Shown here piece after piece: positions 1 to 5,381 of a DNA stretch of 6,589 nucleotides. The notes under the pieces are model-generated. The model saw only the letters and a list, made by a program, of their open reading frames with translations. It was not told the DNA's origin and did not search any database. Source of the DNA: Candidatus Zixiibacteriota bacterium (GTDB lineage Bacteria; SM23-81; DAOVCL01); assembly GCA_030670005.1 (NCBI GenBank), contig DAOVCL010000114.1:1-6589 (forward strand), given 5' to 3'. Position 1 is the stretch's first letter, and every line of letters starts with the position of its first letter. The position numbers and the translations under genes were made by a program.

Positions 1-324
1 AAGTTCATTCACATCCCCTTCCTGAAAGGAAACCTGTTCCGACAGGCTGGACTTCTTTACAACTTCCCTTGCGTGAGCTAAGAACTCGGGGGACAAATCG
101 AGGCCGGTGACGTGTCCGGCGGGTCCCACGGCCTCCGCCAGCAACAAGGTATGACTGCCAATCCCGCACCCTGCATCCAGTCCCCGGCTTCCTGAAGGTA
201 ACTGCAATGCCCTGATTGCCGAACGAATGACTGGCTTTCTCAAGAAATCGGATAACTGTAGTCTTTGTACATAGGTGTCCGTGTCAGGCACTTTGCTTAC
301 ATTATTATTTTTCTTACTTCCCAT
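1..324 (-). CDS. Class I SAM-dependent methyltransferase, N-terminal part (3' end outside window)
   Basis: The frame reads for 108 codons from an ATG at 322-324 to the left edge without a stop, so the C-terminal part is missing from the window. It shows the Rossmann-fold motif I LDAGCGIGSHT (residues 49-59), the acidic end of strand 2 in GLDLSPE (about 74-80), which normally binds the SAM ribose, and a following QEGDVNEL (101-108) matching the motif with the aspartate near the adenine. It is a Methyltransf_11/25-like enzyme; the substrate-recognition region is not visible, so the substrate (small molecule, quinone, lipid) is unknown. The start is supported only by a weak GAAAGTGG upstream. 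An in-frame TTG at 358-360 would add 12 residues and cannot be excluded. Codon use is less AGG/ATA-rich than in the genes to the right, so it may belong to a different transcription unit or have a different history. Confidence 0.85.
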   Translation of the reverse strand, partial: MGSKKNNNVSKVPDTDTYVQRLQLSDFLRKPVIRSAIRALQLPSGSRGLDAGCGIGSHTLLLAEAVGPAGHVTGLDLSPEFLAHAREVVKKSSLSEQVSFQEGDVNEL

Positions 325-396
325 GTATGTACCACTTTCATATTCATTGAAATCACCCAATGATTAAAATTATTTATATTGTTATACGGTACTATT

Positions 397-425
397 ATTT
401 TAATTAAATTTCATTAACAAAACAA
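397..425 (-). promoter_or_regulatory. Possible sigma-70-type promoter for the methyltransferase
   Basis: On the minus strand TTGTTT (420-425) and TAAAAT (397-402) are separated by 17 bases, about 75 bp upstream of the methyltransferase ATG. The surrounding DNA (360-430) is very AT-rich, so such a match could occur by chance. The rest of 325-536 holds no gene that I can support. Confidence 0.25.
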
Positions 426-536
426 GTAGTGAATAGCCTTGCCATAAACTTAATATGTACTACTACGATTGAACAAACCATGATACAGGTCGGCGTAAGC
501 TCACAGGATCATGATAAGATTTAAGATATCCTGTTC

Positions 537-836
537 TTAGAAGGTTATCTTGCGGAAAAAACGGTGCAGAGGATAATAGCGAAAATAGACTCCATCATCG
601 CGTACTTCGGTTACAAGTTTGCTGGAAAATAGAAACGCCGGCAAGCCAATACCAAAGATGATCCATAAAATAACCAACAGAATATCGGGCATAGGTCTAT
701 TGCCAAACGGATGATGCAGTAGAAGCTGCTGTACCAATGCATACCACATAAGTGCAGCAACTGCGATTACAACCGTCCAGATCCAGATTTGTCGAACGCG
801 TTGCACCTCACGATAAATCGGGTTTGTTCTGTTTAC
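537..836 (-). pseudogene. Truncated DUF6141-like membrane protein remnant
   Basis: The frame is open from just after a TAG at 837-839 to a TAA at 537-539. The similarity (NPIYREVQRVRQIW) starts upstream of the first usable start, a GTG at 804-806 with no ribosome binding site, so the original start appears lost. Two hydrophobic segments follow (about residues 8-29 and 41-60 counted from that GTG), separated by a short loop containing HPFGNRPMPD. Then comes SSKLVTEVRDDGVYFRYYPLHRFFRKITF, seen here as a juxtamembrane segment starting SSKLVTEVRDDG, before the stop. From memory, the DUF6141 family has this same layout and continues for another 60-70 residues through a conserved YxPIxEYGGWGIR region. 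I translated the three minus frames below 540 and found no such continuation, so the C-terminal half is deleted rather than frameshifted. The function of the family is unknown. A short expressed protein from the GTG is possible but unlikely. Confidence 0.6.
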
Positions 837-867
837 CTAATTACCCAATTTCCTGATCCCACAATAT

Positions 868-876
868 CTTATACCA
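868..876 (-). promoter_or_regulatory. Possible extended -10 promoter element upstream of the DUF6141-like remnant
   Basis: The minus strand reads TGGTATAAG, an extended -10 (TGn followed by five of six TATAAT bases), about 30 bp upstream of where the remnant's frame opens. No convincing -35 hexamer sits 16-18 bases further upstream. It could be the old promoter of the decayed gene. Confidence 0.25.
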
Positions 877-920
877 GTTGTTCCCGAGTTTTTGGTTCTG
901 GCCTGTCAAGCCTATGGATA

Positions 921-934
921 ATAGGGACACTTCC
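921..934 (+). repeat. Left inverted repeat of the transposase remnant
   Basis: ATAGGGACACTTCC matches the complement of 1164-1177 at 12 of 14 positions. GGGACACTTCCC-type sequences are commonly seen just upstream of transposases of this family (recollection, not a search). Confidence 0.55.
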
Positions 935-1153
935 CATATTCTTAATCTACAAATCTTGTAGCTTTTAATAGACCGTTTCCCTATGCCAAGGATTGCCAGG
1001 GATATTGGGATAGATTATCCTCACCTACTCAGTATGGAAACAACCGGGCCCTGCGTATTCTTTGGAGACCTCTAAAGGGGAGATGGATTTAAGAGAATGT
1101 TTAAAAAGGAATTGATGCCGCAGCCACTTGGTATACCGCGGATGAAAGCCTGT

Positions 1154-1177
1154 AAAAATCATAGGAATTATCCCTAT
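1154..1177 (-). terminator. Weak intrinsic-terminator-like hairpin after the PLPBP gene
   Basis: Read on the minus strand, ATAGGGA-TAA-TTCCTAT can form a 7-bp stem (one G-U pair) with a 3-base loop, followed after one G and one A by five T residues. It lies about 20 bp after the stop of the last operon gene. The stem is AU-rich, so termination may be inefficient. The same bases are the right end of the transposase remnant. Confidence 0.35.
1164..1177 (+). repeat. Right inverted repeat of the transposase remnant
   Basis: GGAATTATCCCTAT is the partner of the repeat at 921-934. It ends only 19 bp from the stop codon of the PLP-binding protein gene, so the element inserted or persisted right at the 3' end of that operon. 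Confidence 0.55.
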
Positions 1178-1196
1178 ACCAGCGAAGCTTCGTCAG

Positions 1197-1853
1197 CTAT
1201 TCTCTGCTTCCAAAGATCTTGGTTCCAATCCTGACGATGTTTGCCCCCTCCTCTATGGCCACCTTATAGGAGTTGGTCATCCCCATTGAGAGGTATCTGG
1301 TTTCCACATTGGGAATTTGCAGGGACTTTATCCTTTCGAAAACCTTCCTGGTCTCCACAAAATAGGGCCTGGAATCCTCAGGATCTCCGAACATCGGCCC
1401 CATAGTCATTAGCCCCATAACTCTTAGATGAGGATATTTTGAGATTTCCTTAATCAGCCCATCTGCCTCCTCTGGTAGAACACCCGCTTTCTGGGGCTCC
1501 CTGCCGCTGTTTATCTCCACCAGAACTGGCATAACCTTTTCCAGGAGTGCGCATCTTTTCTCGATCTCTGAGGCAATTTCCAGCGAGTCAACGGTCTCTA
1601 TCATATCAATAAACCGCACTAACTTTCTGATCTTGTTCCTCTGTGGATGACCAATGAAATGCCAATTCACCCTGTTCCCAATCACCTGATATTTGGCCTC
1701 CGCCTCCTGGGCATAGTTCTCTCCCACGATCTCAATCCCACCCTCGGCAGCCTTTAGGATCTCCTCTGGACTCCTGGTCTTCGTAGCTGCCACGAGGGTA
1801 ACCCCTGGAGGCAACTGAGAGAGTATGGCCCTCACCTTCTCCTTTATCCCCAT
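1197..1853 (-). CDS. YggS/PLPBP family pyridoxal 5'-phosphate homeostasis protein
   Basis: A 218-residue cytosolic alanine-racemase-like TIM-barrel protein that binds PLP and buffers vitamin B6; the family is not known to have catalytic activity. Visible hallmarks are LVAATKTR with the PLP-binding lysine at K25, VGENYAQE (43-50), NWHFIGHPQRNK (63-74), INSGREPQKAGV (114-125), the GLMTMGP segment (147-153), LSMGMTNSYKVAI (188-200) and the phosphate-binding VRIGTKIFG (207-215). The N-terminus is about ten residues shorter than in E. coli YggS, and the usual GxLQxNK reads GHPQRNK. The ATG overlaps the stop of the radical SAM gene by one base (TAATG) and is preceded by GGATGGGA, implying translational coupling. 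It is the last gene of the unit; the next feature downstream is the transposase remnant. The family assignment is firm, the physiological partner is not. Confidence 0.95.
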   Translation of the reverse strand: MGIKEKVRAILSQLPPGVTLVAATKTRSPEEILKAAEGGIEIVGENYAQEAEAKYQVIGNRVNWHFIGHPQRNKIRKLVRFIDMIETVDSLEIASEIEKRCALLEKVMPVLVEINSGREPQKAGVLPEEADGLIKEISKYPHLRVMGLMTMGPMFGDPEDSRPYFVETRKVFERIKSLQIPNVETRYLSMGMTNSYKVAIEEGANIVRIGTKIFGSRE

Positions 1854-3196
1854 TATCCCATCCCTGGCTTATAATATCGCCGCCCCTCAAACCTGTGGGC
1901 CTCAACTTTCCCCTTCTCCTCTAAGACCTGCAAGTATTTTATTACCTCATTCTGGTGGAGGCCCAGGGAATGGGATATGTCGGAAAGGGTAACAGGCCTT
2001 CTCTGGACAAGTTCTAAGATGTCCCCCTCTATATCCTGAACATAGGCCTCCTCCCTTTCCCCTTTAAACCCCGCTATGATCTCACATCTCTGGCCAAAAG
2101 AGGCTTTTATCCTCTCCAAGTCGGAGATGGAAAGGGGATGAGCAAATTCCTCACTGGGAGGTCTGACCACTGTATTCAGGTGGACCTTATCTGGCTGCAT
2201 CTTCCTCACTATCTTTACCATCTTTTCAATCTCTTCCTCTACGTCATTTATTCCCTTAACCAGCATTATCTCCAGCCATATCCTCCCCTTAAATTCCCTG
2301 CTGAACTGCAAGATCCCCTGAATTATCTCCCCTATATTTAAAGAGGAGTGGGGCCTGTTCACCCTCTCCAACGACTTCTGGGTGGCCGCATCCAAGGAGG
2401 GGACCACCAGGTCTGCTGCCATCAATTCCTCCCTTAGGTCTTCCTTGAAAAGGAGCGAGCCATTAGTGAGCACGGCCACGGGAATATCCGTGATCTTCTT
2501 AACCTCCCTGATGAGCCAGCCAATCCTTGAATGAAGGGTAGGCTCCCCTGAACCGGAAAAGGTAAGGTAGTCTATCCTTCCCTTAGAGTCAATGGCCTCT
2601 TTTATCTGGGAGAGAACCTCCCCTGTGGGCATCCACTCCTTCCTCTCCACTGTCTTATCGGTTGTCCTCCCCAATTGGCAATATACACAGTCGAAGCTAC
2701 AGGTCTTGTAGGGAACAAGATCAACCCCCAAGGAGAAACCGAGCCGCCTGGAGGGGACAGGCCCATAGATGTGGTTGAGTTTCAAAGGTTTGCTTATCTT
2801 GGGTATCTCCTTCGGTTTTTCACCCTCTTTTCTTCTCTTTACCAGGTCAGAAAGATGAGGGAAGAAGTTTCGCAATTCCTCCATAAAATCTGAAATCGTG
2901 TCTATCTCTGTCACCACAGGTTGGAACCTGGTATTGTCCCGGAGTTTAACAAAATTCGGACTCAACCTTCTGCCCACGAAGAGATCACAATCCTTGAGTA
3001 TCTCGGTAACTGCCTTTCTCTTTTCAGGATCTGCGTGCTTTCTCTCCTGAGGGGATCTGTTCACCCGCTTTTCAATAAACCTGTAATCCCCATTCTCCCA
3101 GAGGTCGTAGATGTGGAACTTTTCGGCCATACCCAGATGGGTAGGGGAGATGTTTATCCCATCCTCCGAGCCAAGCGCAATCCTTATTCTCCTCAC
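1853..3196 (-). CDS. Three-domain radical SAM protein: NifX/NafY-like domain + radical SAM core + winged helix
   Basis: A 447-residue protein starting at a GTG that overlaps the upstream stop (GTGA), with a G-rich stretch (GGGGGG) as ribosome binding site. Residues 1-110 (RRIRIALGSEDGINIS, HLGMAEKFHIYD) look like the dinitrogenase iron-molybdenum cofactor domain found in NifX, NafY and the NifB C-terminus. After a charged linker (about 112-142), GPVPSRRLGFSLGVDL leads into the radical SAM cluster motif CSFDCVYC (C166, C170, C173), which binds a [4Fe-4S] cluster and SAM. GSGEPT (215-220) is the SAM-binding GGE-type motif, and VLTNGSL (242-248) and LNTVVRPP (340-347) follow. This core resembles the COG0731 group often annotated as wyosine-synthesis-like, but that function is not implied in a bacterium. 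Residues 388-445 (DILELVQRRPVTLSDISHSLG) resemble a winged-helix DNA-binding domain. Substrate unknown. Coupled to the MBL gene before it and the PLPBP gene after it. Confidence 0.88.
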   Translation of the reverse strand: MRRIRIALGSEDGINISPTHLGMAEKFHIYDLWENGDYRFIEKRVNRSPQERKHADPEKRKAVTEILKDCDLFVGRRLSPNFVKLRDNTRFQPVVTEIDTISDFMEELRNFFPHLSDLVKRRKEGEKPKEIPKISKPLKLNHIYGPVPSRRLGFSLGVDLVPYKTCSFDCVYCQLGRTTDKTVERKEWMPTGEVLSQIKEAIDSKGRIDYLTFSGSGEPTLHSRIGWLIREVKKITDIPVAVLTNGSLLFKEDLREELMAADLVVPSLDAATQKSLERVNRPHSSLNIGEIIQGILQFSREFKGRIWLEIMLVKGINDVEEEIEKMVKIVRKMQPDKVHLNTVVRPPSEEFAHPLSISDLERIKASFGQRCEIIAGFKGEREEAYVQDIEGDILELVQRRPVTLSDISHSLGLHQNEVIKYLQVLEEKGKVEAHRFEGRRYYKPGMG

Positions 3197-3975
3197 TTAT
3201 CCCCCCCTTTTGTATGGTTTGTTTCCTCTAAAATTAACCTCCTTCCACATCCCATATCATAAAAATCCTCTCCCCAGGCCTTCCTAAACATCTCTATGGG
3301 ATGTCCGCCTGTGCAGTGGGATGGAGCTATCTTCTCTACACCAAGGGATTTCAGCCCTTTTATTATCTTTTCCACATTCTTTTCATCCATTCCTATAAGA
3401 TGAAAGCCGCCAATAGTTAAATACAGATCTTCCTGGAGAAACTCCTGGGCAAAACTGGCGATGTTTACAATCCCCGGGTGAGCACAACCCGTAACCAGAA
3501 CAATCCCCTTGTCGATCTTCACCATTAAGGACTGTTCCTTCATCCTTCCCCCCAGTTCCCCAGTGGTATAGACATTAGGATATATCTTCATAGGCCCCTT
3601 GACATCAACTTCTTTGGCCCCCATCTTCTCCACTCTCTTCTTTATCCTCCTGGGAAATGATGAGGGGAGATACACCTTTACCTTATTATTCACCTCAAGA
3701 AACCTCCAGAGCCCACCAAGGTGATCGGCATGGATGTGGGATATGACCACAGCATCAACATCCTTCGGGTTAACCTTTAAGATCTTCATATTGGAAAGGA
3801 GTATCTCCCCATCGCCACCCGTATCAAAGAGTATCCTCTTTCCCTCATCCTCCACCAGACAGGAAAACCCCCAGGATGTCTCCAGCCTCTCATCATAGGG
3901 GACATTGTTATAGAGGATGGTAAATGAGGGATGGGAGGCAAGGGATAGAGCTAAGAATAGATATAGACAATACAT
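3193..3975 (-). CDS. Metallo-beta-lactamase-fold protein, COG1237 type, with hydrophobic N-terminus
   Basis: A 260-residue MBL-fold metallohydrolase. Seen: WGFSCLVE and ILFDTGGDG (about 35-57), the metal motif SHIHADH (79-85), TGCAHPGIVN (162-171), GGFHL (189-193) and SHCTGGHP (219-226). This set is typical of COG1237, often named after 7,8-dihydropterin-6-methyl-4-(beta-ribofuranosyl)aminobenzene 5'-phosphate synthase, but the real substrate of most members is unknown. I chose the ATG at 3973-3975 because AAGGA lies six bases upstream; an in-frame TTG at 3988-3990 would add five residues including a Lys and an Arg but has a poor ribosome binding site. The first residues (MYCLYLFLALSLASHPS) form a short hydrophobic stretch that could be a signal peptide or membrane anchor, although without the upstream residues it lacks positive charge. 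The stop overlaps the start of the radical SAM gene by four bases, so the two products are probably made together. Confidence 0.88.
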   Translation of the reverse strand: MYCLYLFLALSLASHPSFTILYNNVPYDERLETSWGFSCLVEDEGKRILFDTGGDGEILLSNMKILKVNPKDVDAVVISHIHADHLGGLWRFLEVNNKVKVYLPSSFPRRIKKRVEKMGAKEVDVKGPMKIYPNVYTTGELGGRMKEQSLMVKIDKGIVLVTGCAHPGIVNIASFAQEFLQEDLYLTIGGFHLIGMDEKNVEKIIKGLKSLGVEKIAPSHCTGGHPIEMFRKAWGEDFYDMGCGRRLILEETNHTKGGDK

Positions 3976-3995
3976 CTCTCTTCCTTTCAAGTAAA

Positions 3996-4015
3996 CTCAG
4001 GGAAGGAAACCTGAG
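3996..4015. repeat. Small inverted repeat between the Nudix and MBL genes
   Basis: CTCAGG (3996-4001) and CCTGAG (4010-4015) form a perfect 6-bp stem with an 8-base loop. On the minus strand it is followed by TTTACTT, which is a poor terminator tract. It lies about 20 bp upstream of the MBL start and could modulate readthrough or be incidental. Confidence 0.35.
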
Positions 4016-4049
4016 GAGTGAAAAATGGTGAAGCAATCAAGCCATCCTT

Positions 4050-4535
4050 TCAGAAGACTTCCTCTATTGCCCTCCTGAAACAGCTAAAGTGGAGCTTCGG
4101 TTGATCTCCCTTGTGGAAAAACCTTGTATCATCGGCATCGTCGCCGGCTTTCAACTCCCCTCCGGTTATCTCCACCAGATAGATAATGACGAGAACCTCA
4201 CCGTATATCTTCGTCCTCTCCAGATAGACCCCTATCAGTCCTTTGATAACCCCCTCCATGCCGGTCTCCTCCTTCAATTCCCGGAGACAGGCATCCTCTG
4301 GTGTCTCCCCAGATTCCACAAAACCAGATGGTGGCGCCCAACTCCCCCTTCCGGGGTCTTTCCCCCTTTTCACCAGGAGAACCTTCCTATCCCTGATGGC
4401 GATGGCCCCAACGGAGGGGATGGGGTTTTTGTAGGCTACAAATCCACATTGAGGGCAATATCCTCTCCTCTTCCCATCGATTATGCCACTCTGGAGGGGG
4501 GTTCCACAGAGGGGGCAGAATTTGTAGTCTCTCAT
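4050..4535 (-). CDS. Nudix hydrolase with N-terminal zinc ribbon
   Basis: A 161-residue cytosolic protein. Residues 1-35 carry two CPxCG knuckles (C7, C10, C27, C30) forming a zinc ribbon like that preceding the Nudix domain in NudC-type enzymes. The Nudix box is complete: G71-x5-E77-x7-R85-E86-L87-x-E89-E90-x-G92-M93, the metal-binding helix that cleaves nucleoside diphosphates linked to another group (NDP-X). WAPPSGFVE stands where many members have WALPGG. The C-terminus (DTRFFHKGDQPKLHFSCFRRAI) matches the family's end, so the gene is full length. The protein is much shorter than NudC and lacks NudC's extra N-terminal domain, so the substrate (ADP-ribose, NADH or others) cannot be read from the sequence. 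The ATG overlaps the stop of the GIY-YIG gene (ATGA). About 75 bp separate its stop from the MBL start. Confidence 0.93.
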   Translation of the reverse strand: MRDYKFCPLCGTPLQSGIIDGKRRGYCPQCGFVAYKNPIPSVGAIAIRDRKVLLVKRGKDPGRGSWAPPSGFVESGETPEDACLRELKEETGMEGVIKGLIGVYLERTKIYGEVLVIIYLVEITGGELKAGDDADDTRFFHKGDQPKLHFSCFRRAIEEVF

Positions 4536-4918
4536 CTCAACCTTTTGAAACCAAGCCCTCTTAATAGATTCTCATCCACACCCCCGCTGAAGAGGCGTGC
4601 CTTATTTCTCCTGCTATCAGATGAGCCAAATCCCTTAACCGGTATATTTAACTTTTTCCCTAAAATATCGGCTACATCCTCCTCCTCAGCCTCCCCTGTC
4701 CATACACTTTTCACCGTTCCGTAAGAAAGAAGGTGATCTATATGCCAGAATTTCTTCTTTTCTTTCCTCAAATGTCTCTTAATCCTTTTTCTTAAATTTC
4801 TCTTTGCAGAACCGACATAGAGATAATAGCCCTTGGGGAAGAGAAATTCTCCCAGCTTGCCGATACGGATATTTCGATCCCTGTCCAGATATATCTGCAG
4901 GATGTAGGTTATGTCCAT
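4532..4918 (-). CDS. GIY-YIG-type DUF123 protein (COG1833 Uri-like nuclease family)
   Basis: A 128-residue protein. YILQIYL (5-11) and the YYLYVGSA segment (31-38) correspond to the GIY and YIG strands; LRKRIKRHLR (42-51) holds the conserved arginines, WHIDHLL (58-64) follows, and GFGSSDS (96-102) is the family's C-terminal signature. These match the DUF123/COG1833 group of small archaeal and bacterial proteins, proposed as structure-specific endonucleases; the activity of most members is untested. Many members carry cysteines in an SDCxC motif here, but this protein has no cysteine at all (SDSRRNKARLF). The ATG at 4916-4918 is fixed by an in-frame TGA only six bases upstream, yet no clear ribosome binding site precedes it. 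It is the first gene of the five-gene run and overlaps the Nudix gene by four bases. Confidence 0.88.
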   Translation of the reverse strand: MDITYILQIYLDRDRNIRIGKLGEFLFPKGYYLYVGSAKRNLRKRIKRHLRKEKKKFWHIDHLLSYGTVKSVWTGEAEEEDVADILGKKLNIPVKGFGSSDSRRNKARLFSGGVDENLLRGLGFKRLR

Positions 4919-4990
4919 CGAAGTTCAGTCGATATCGGCAAGACTTTCCTGGCAGGGAAATCATAATCTACATGATTTTTATTTATCCTA

Positions 4991-4999
4991 ATCATACCA
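4991..4999 (-). promoter_or_regulatory. Candidate extended -10 promoter for the GIY-YIG to PLPBP operon
   Basis: The minus strand reads TGGTATGAT, an extended -10 (TG, one base, then five of six TATAAT bases), about 75 bp upstream of the GIY-YIG start. No good -35 hexamer is visible at 16-18 bases, which extended -10 promoters can tolerate. It is the best promoter match I found between the hairpin block and the operon. Confidence 0.35.
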
Positions 5000-5150
5000 T
5001 CTAAAAAAGGGAAATTCTTATGCTATGAACTTTGCAAGTGGGACGAACTAAGCTCTTGAGAACGGGGCGATAAACGTCTTTCACTCTCACCCCTGTAATA
5101 CAATTTTGCAAGATCTTATTTTTTTAACAAAATTTTTCAGGTTGCCTTGA

Positions 5151-5165
5151 GTAGAAGACTTCTAC
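5151..5165. repeat. Perfect palindrome GTAGAAG-A-CTTCTAC
   Basis: Two 7-base arms are separated by one base. It is the left-most of a series of inverted repeats running to 5441 in the gene-free region between the tRNA synthetase and the GIY-YIG gene. It could be an operator-like site or one end of a repeat element. Confidence 0.6.
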
Positions 5166-5180
5166 CACACTTTAGTGCGG
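5165..5180. repeat. Imperfect palindrome CCACACT-TT-AGTGCGG
   Basis: Seven-base arms differ at one position, which is a G-U pair if transcribed from the minus strand. It shares its first base with the preceding palindrome, so the two form a tandem pair of palindromes. Confidence 0.5.
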
Positions 5181-5208
5181 GTTCTTGGGGTTGAGTCCAG
5201 TGAACGGG

Positions 5209-5249
5209 CTACCCGTCCCGAGACGGAACGGGTCGGGAAAGCCGGGTAG
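5209..5249. repeat. Large GC-rich imperfect hairpin with alternative folds
   Basis: CTACCCG plus TCCCGA (5209-5221) pairs with TCGGGA (5233-5238) and CGGGTAG (5243-5249), giving 13 base pairs interrupted by a 4-base bulge (5239-5242), with an 11-base loop. A competing fold pairs ACCCGT (5211-5216) with ACGGGT (5228-5233) around a CCG-AGA-CGG mini-stem. It may be a structured RNA segment or a repeat-element hairpin; there is no T-run on either side that would make it a terminator. Confidence 0.6.
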
Positions 5250-5270
5250 AAAAACTGAAAACAATGGGAG

Positions 5271-5296
5271 GGTGGCAGAATCGGGGTTCTGCCACC
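5271..5296. repeat. Perfect 10-bp inverted repeat hairpin
   Basis: GGTGGCAGAA (5271-5280) and TTCTGCCACC (5287-5296) are exact complements around a 6-base TCGGGG loop. Neither strand has a following T-tract, so it is not an ordinary intrinsic terminator. It looks like a dispersed palindromic repeat. Confidence 0.7.
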
Positions 5297-5302
5297 TCGG
5301 TG

Positions 5303-5343
5303 ATTCTTATTCGTGTAAATTCGTCTATTCGTGTCATTCGTGT
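5303..5343. repeat. Degenerate short tandem repeat of ATTCGTGT
   Basis: ATTCGTGT or a one-base variant starts at 5309, 5319, 5327 and 5336, with a weaker copy ATTCTTAT at 5303, so the period is 8-10 bases. It follows directly on the 10-bp hairpin. From memory, similar TTCGTGT-rich intergenic repeats occur in several environmental bacterial genomes. Confidence 0.6.
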
Positions 5344-5381
5344 TCCAGAGATTCAGTGAAATCTGTGGCCCTTGTTTGGTT

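Larger units (their letters stand above)
916..1177 (+). mobile_element. Decayed REP-associated / IS200-type (Y1) transposase element
   Basis: The plus strand from 983 translates as MPRIARDIGIDYPH, the characteristic N-terminus of REP-associated tyrosine transposases (typically MPRIAR..xxYPHHxTQRGNNR). In another frame at 1027-1047 follows TQYGNNR, and back in the first frame VFFGD at 1055-1069. Two small compensating indels therefore separate three recognisable family blocks. Beyond a stop (TAA at 1073-1075) the same frame gives GDGFKRMFKKEL and PQPLGIPRMK, resembling the C-terminal end of the family, so most of the middle, including the HUH and catalytic tyrosine regions, is deleted. The remnant is flanked by an imperfect inverted repeat, ATAGGGACACTTCC at 921-934 and GGAATTATCCCTAT at 1164-1177 (12 of 14 matching), consistent with the element's ends. 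It cannot encode a working transposase. Nothing else was recognised in 840-1196. Confidence 0.7.

Noticed and set aside
479..513. CATGAT...ATCATG inverted repeat
   Set aside because: Six-base AT-rich arms with a 23-base loop are expected by chance in this AT-rich stretch.
2921..3262. Plus-strand open frame of 113 codons
   Set aside because: Antisense to the N-terminal domain of the radical SAM gene and the end of the MBL gene; no domain signature.
4089..4724. Long open frame on the plus strand (211 codons)
   Set aside because: It lies antisense to the clearly identified Nudix and GIY-YIG genes, has no recognisable domain and is explained by the codon bias of the opposite strand.
4779..4964. 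Minus-strand frame overlapping the GIY-YIG gene start
   Set aside because: It is a shifted frame of the same DNA; the GIY-YIG frame carries the family motifs.
5303..5343. CRISPR array
   Set aside because: The units are only 8 bases, without unique spacers of 25-40 bases and without cas genes nearby.
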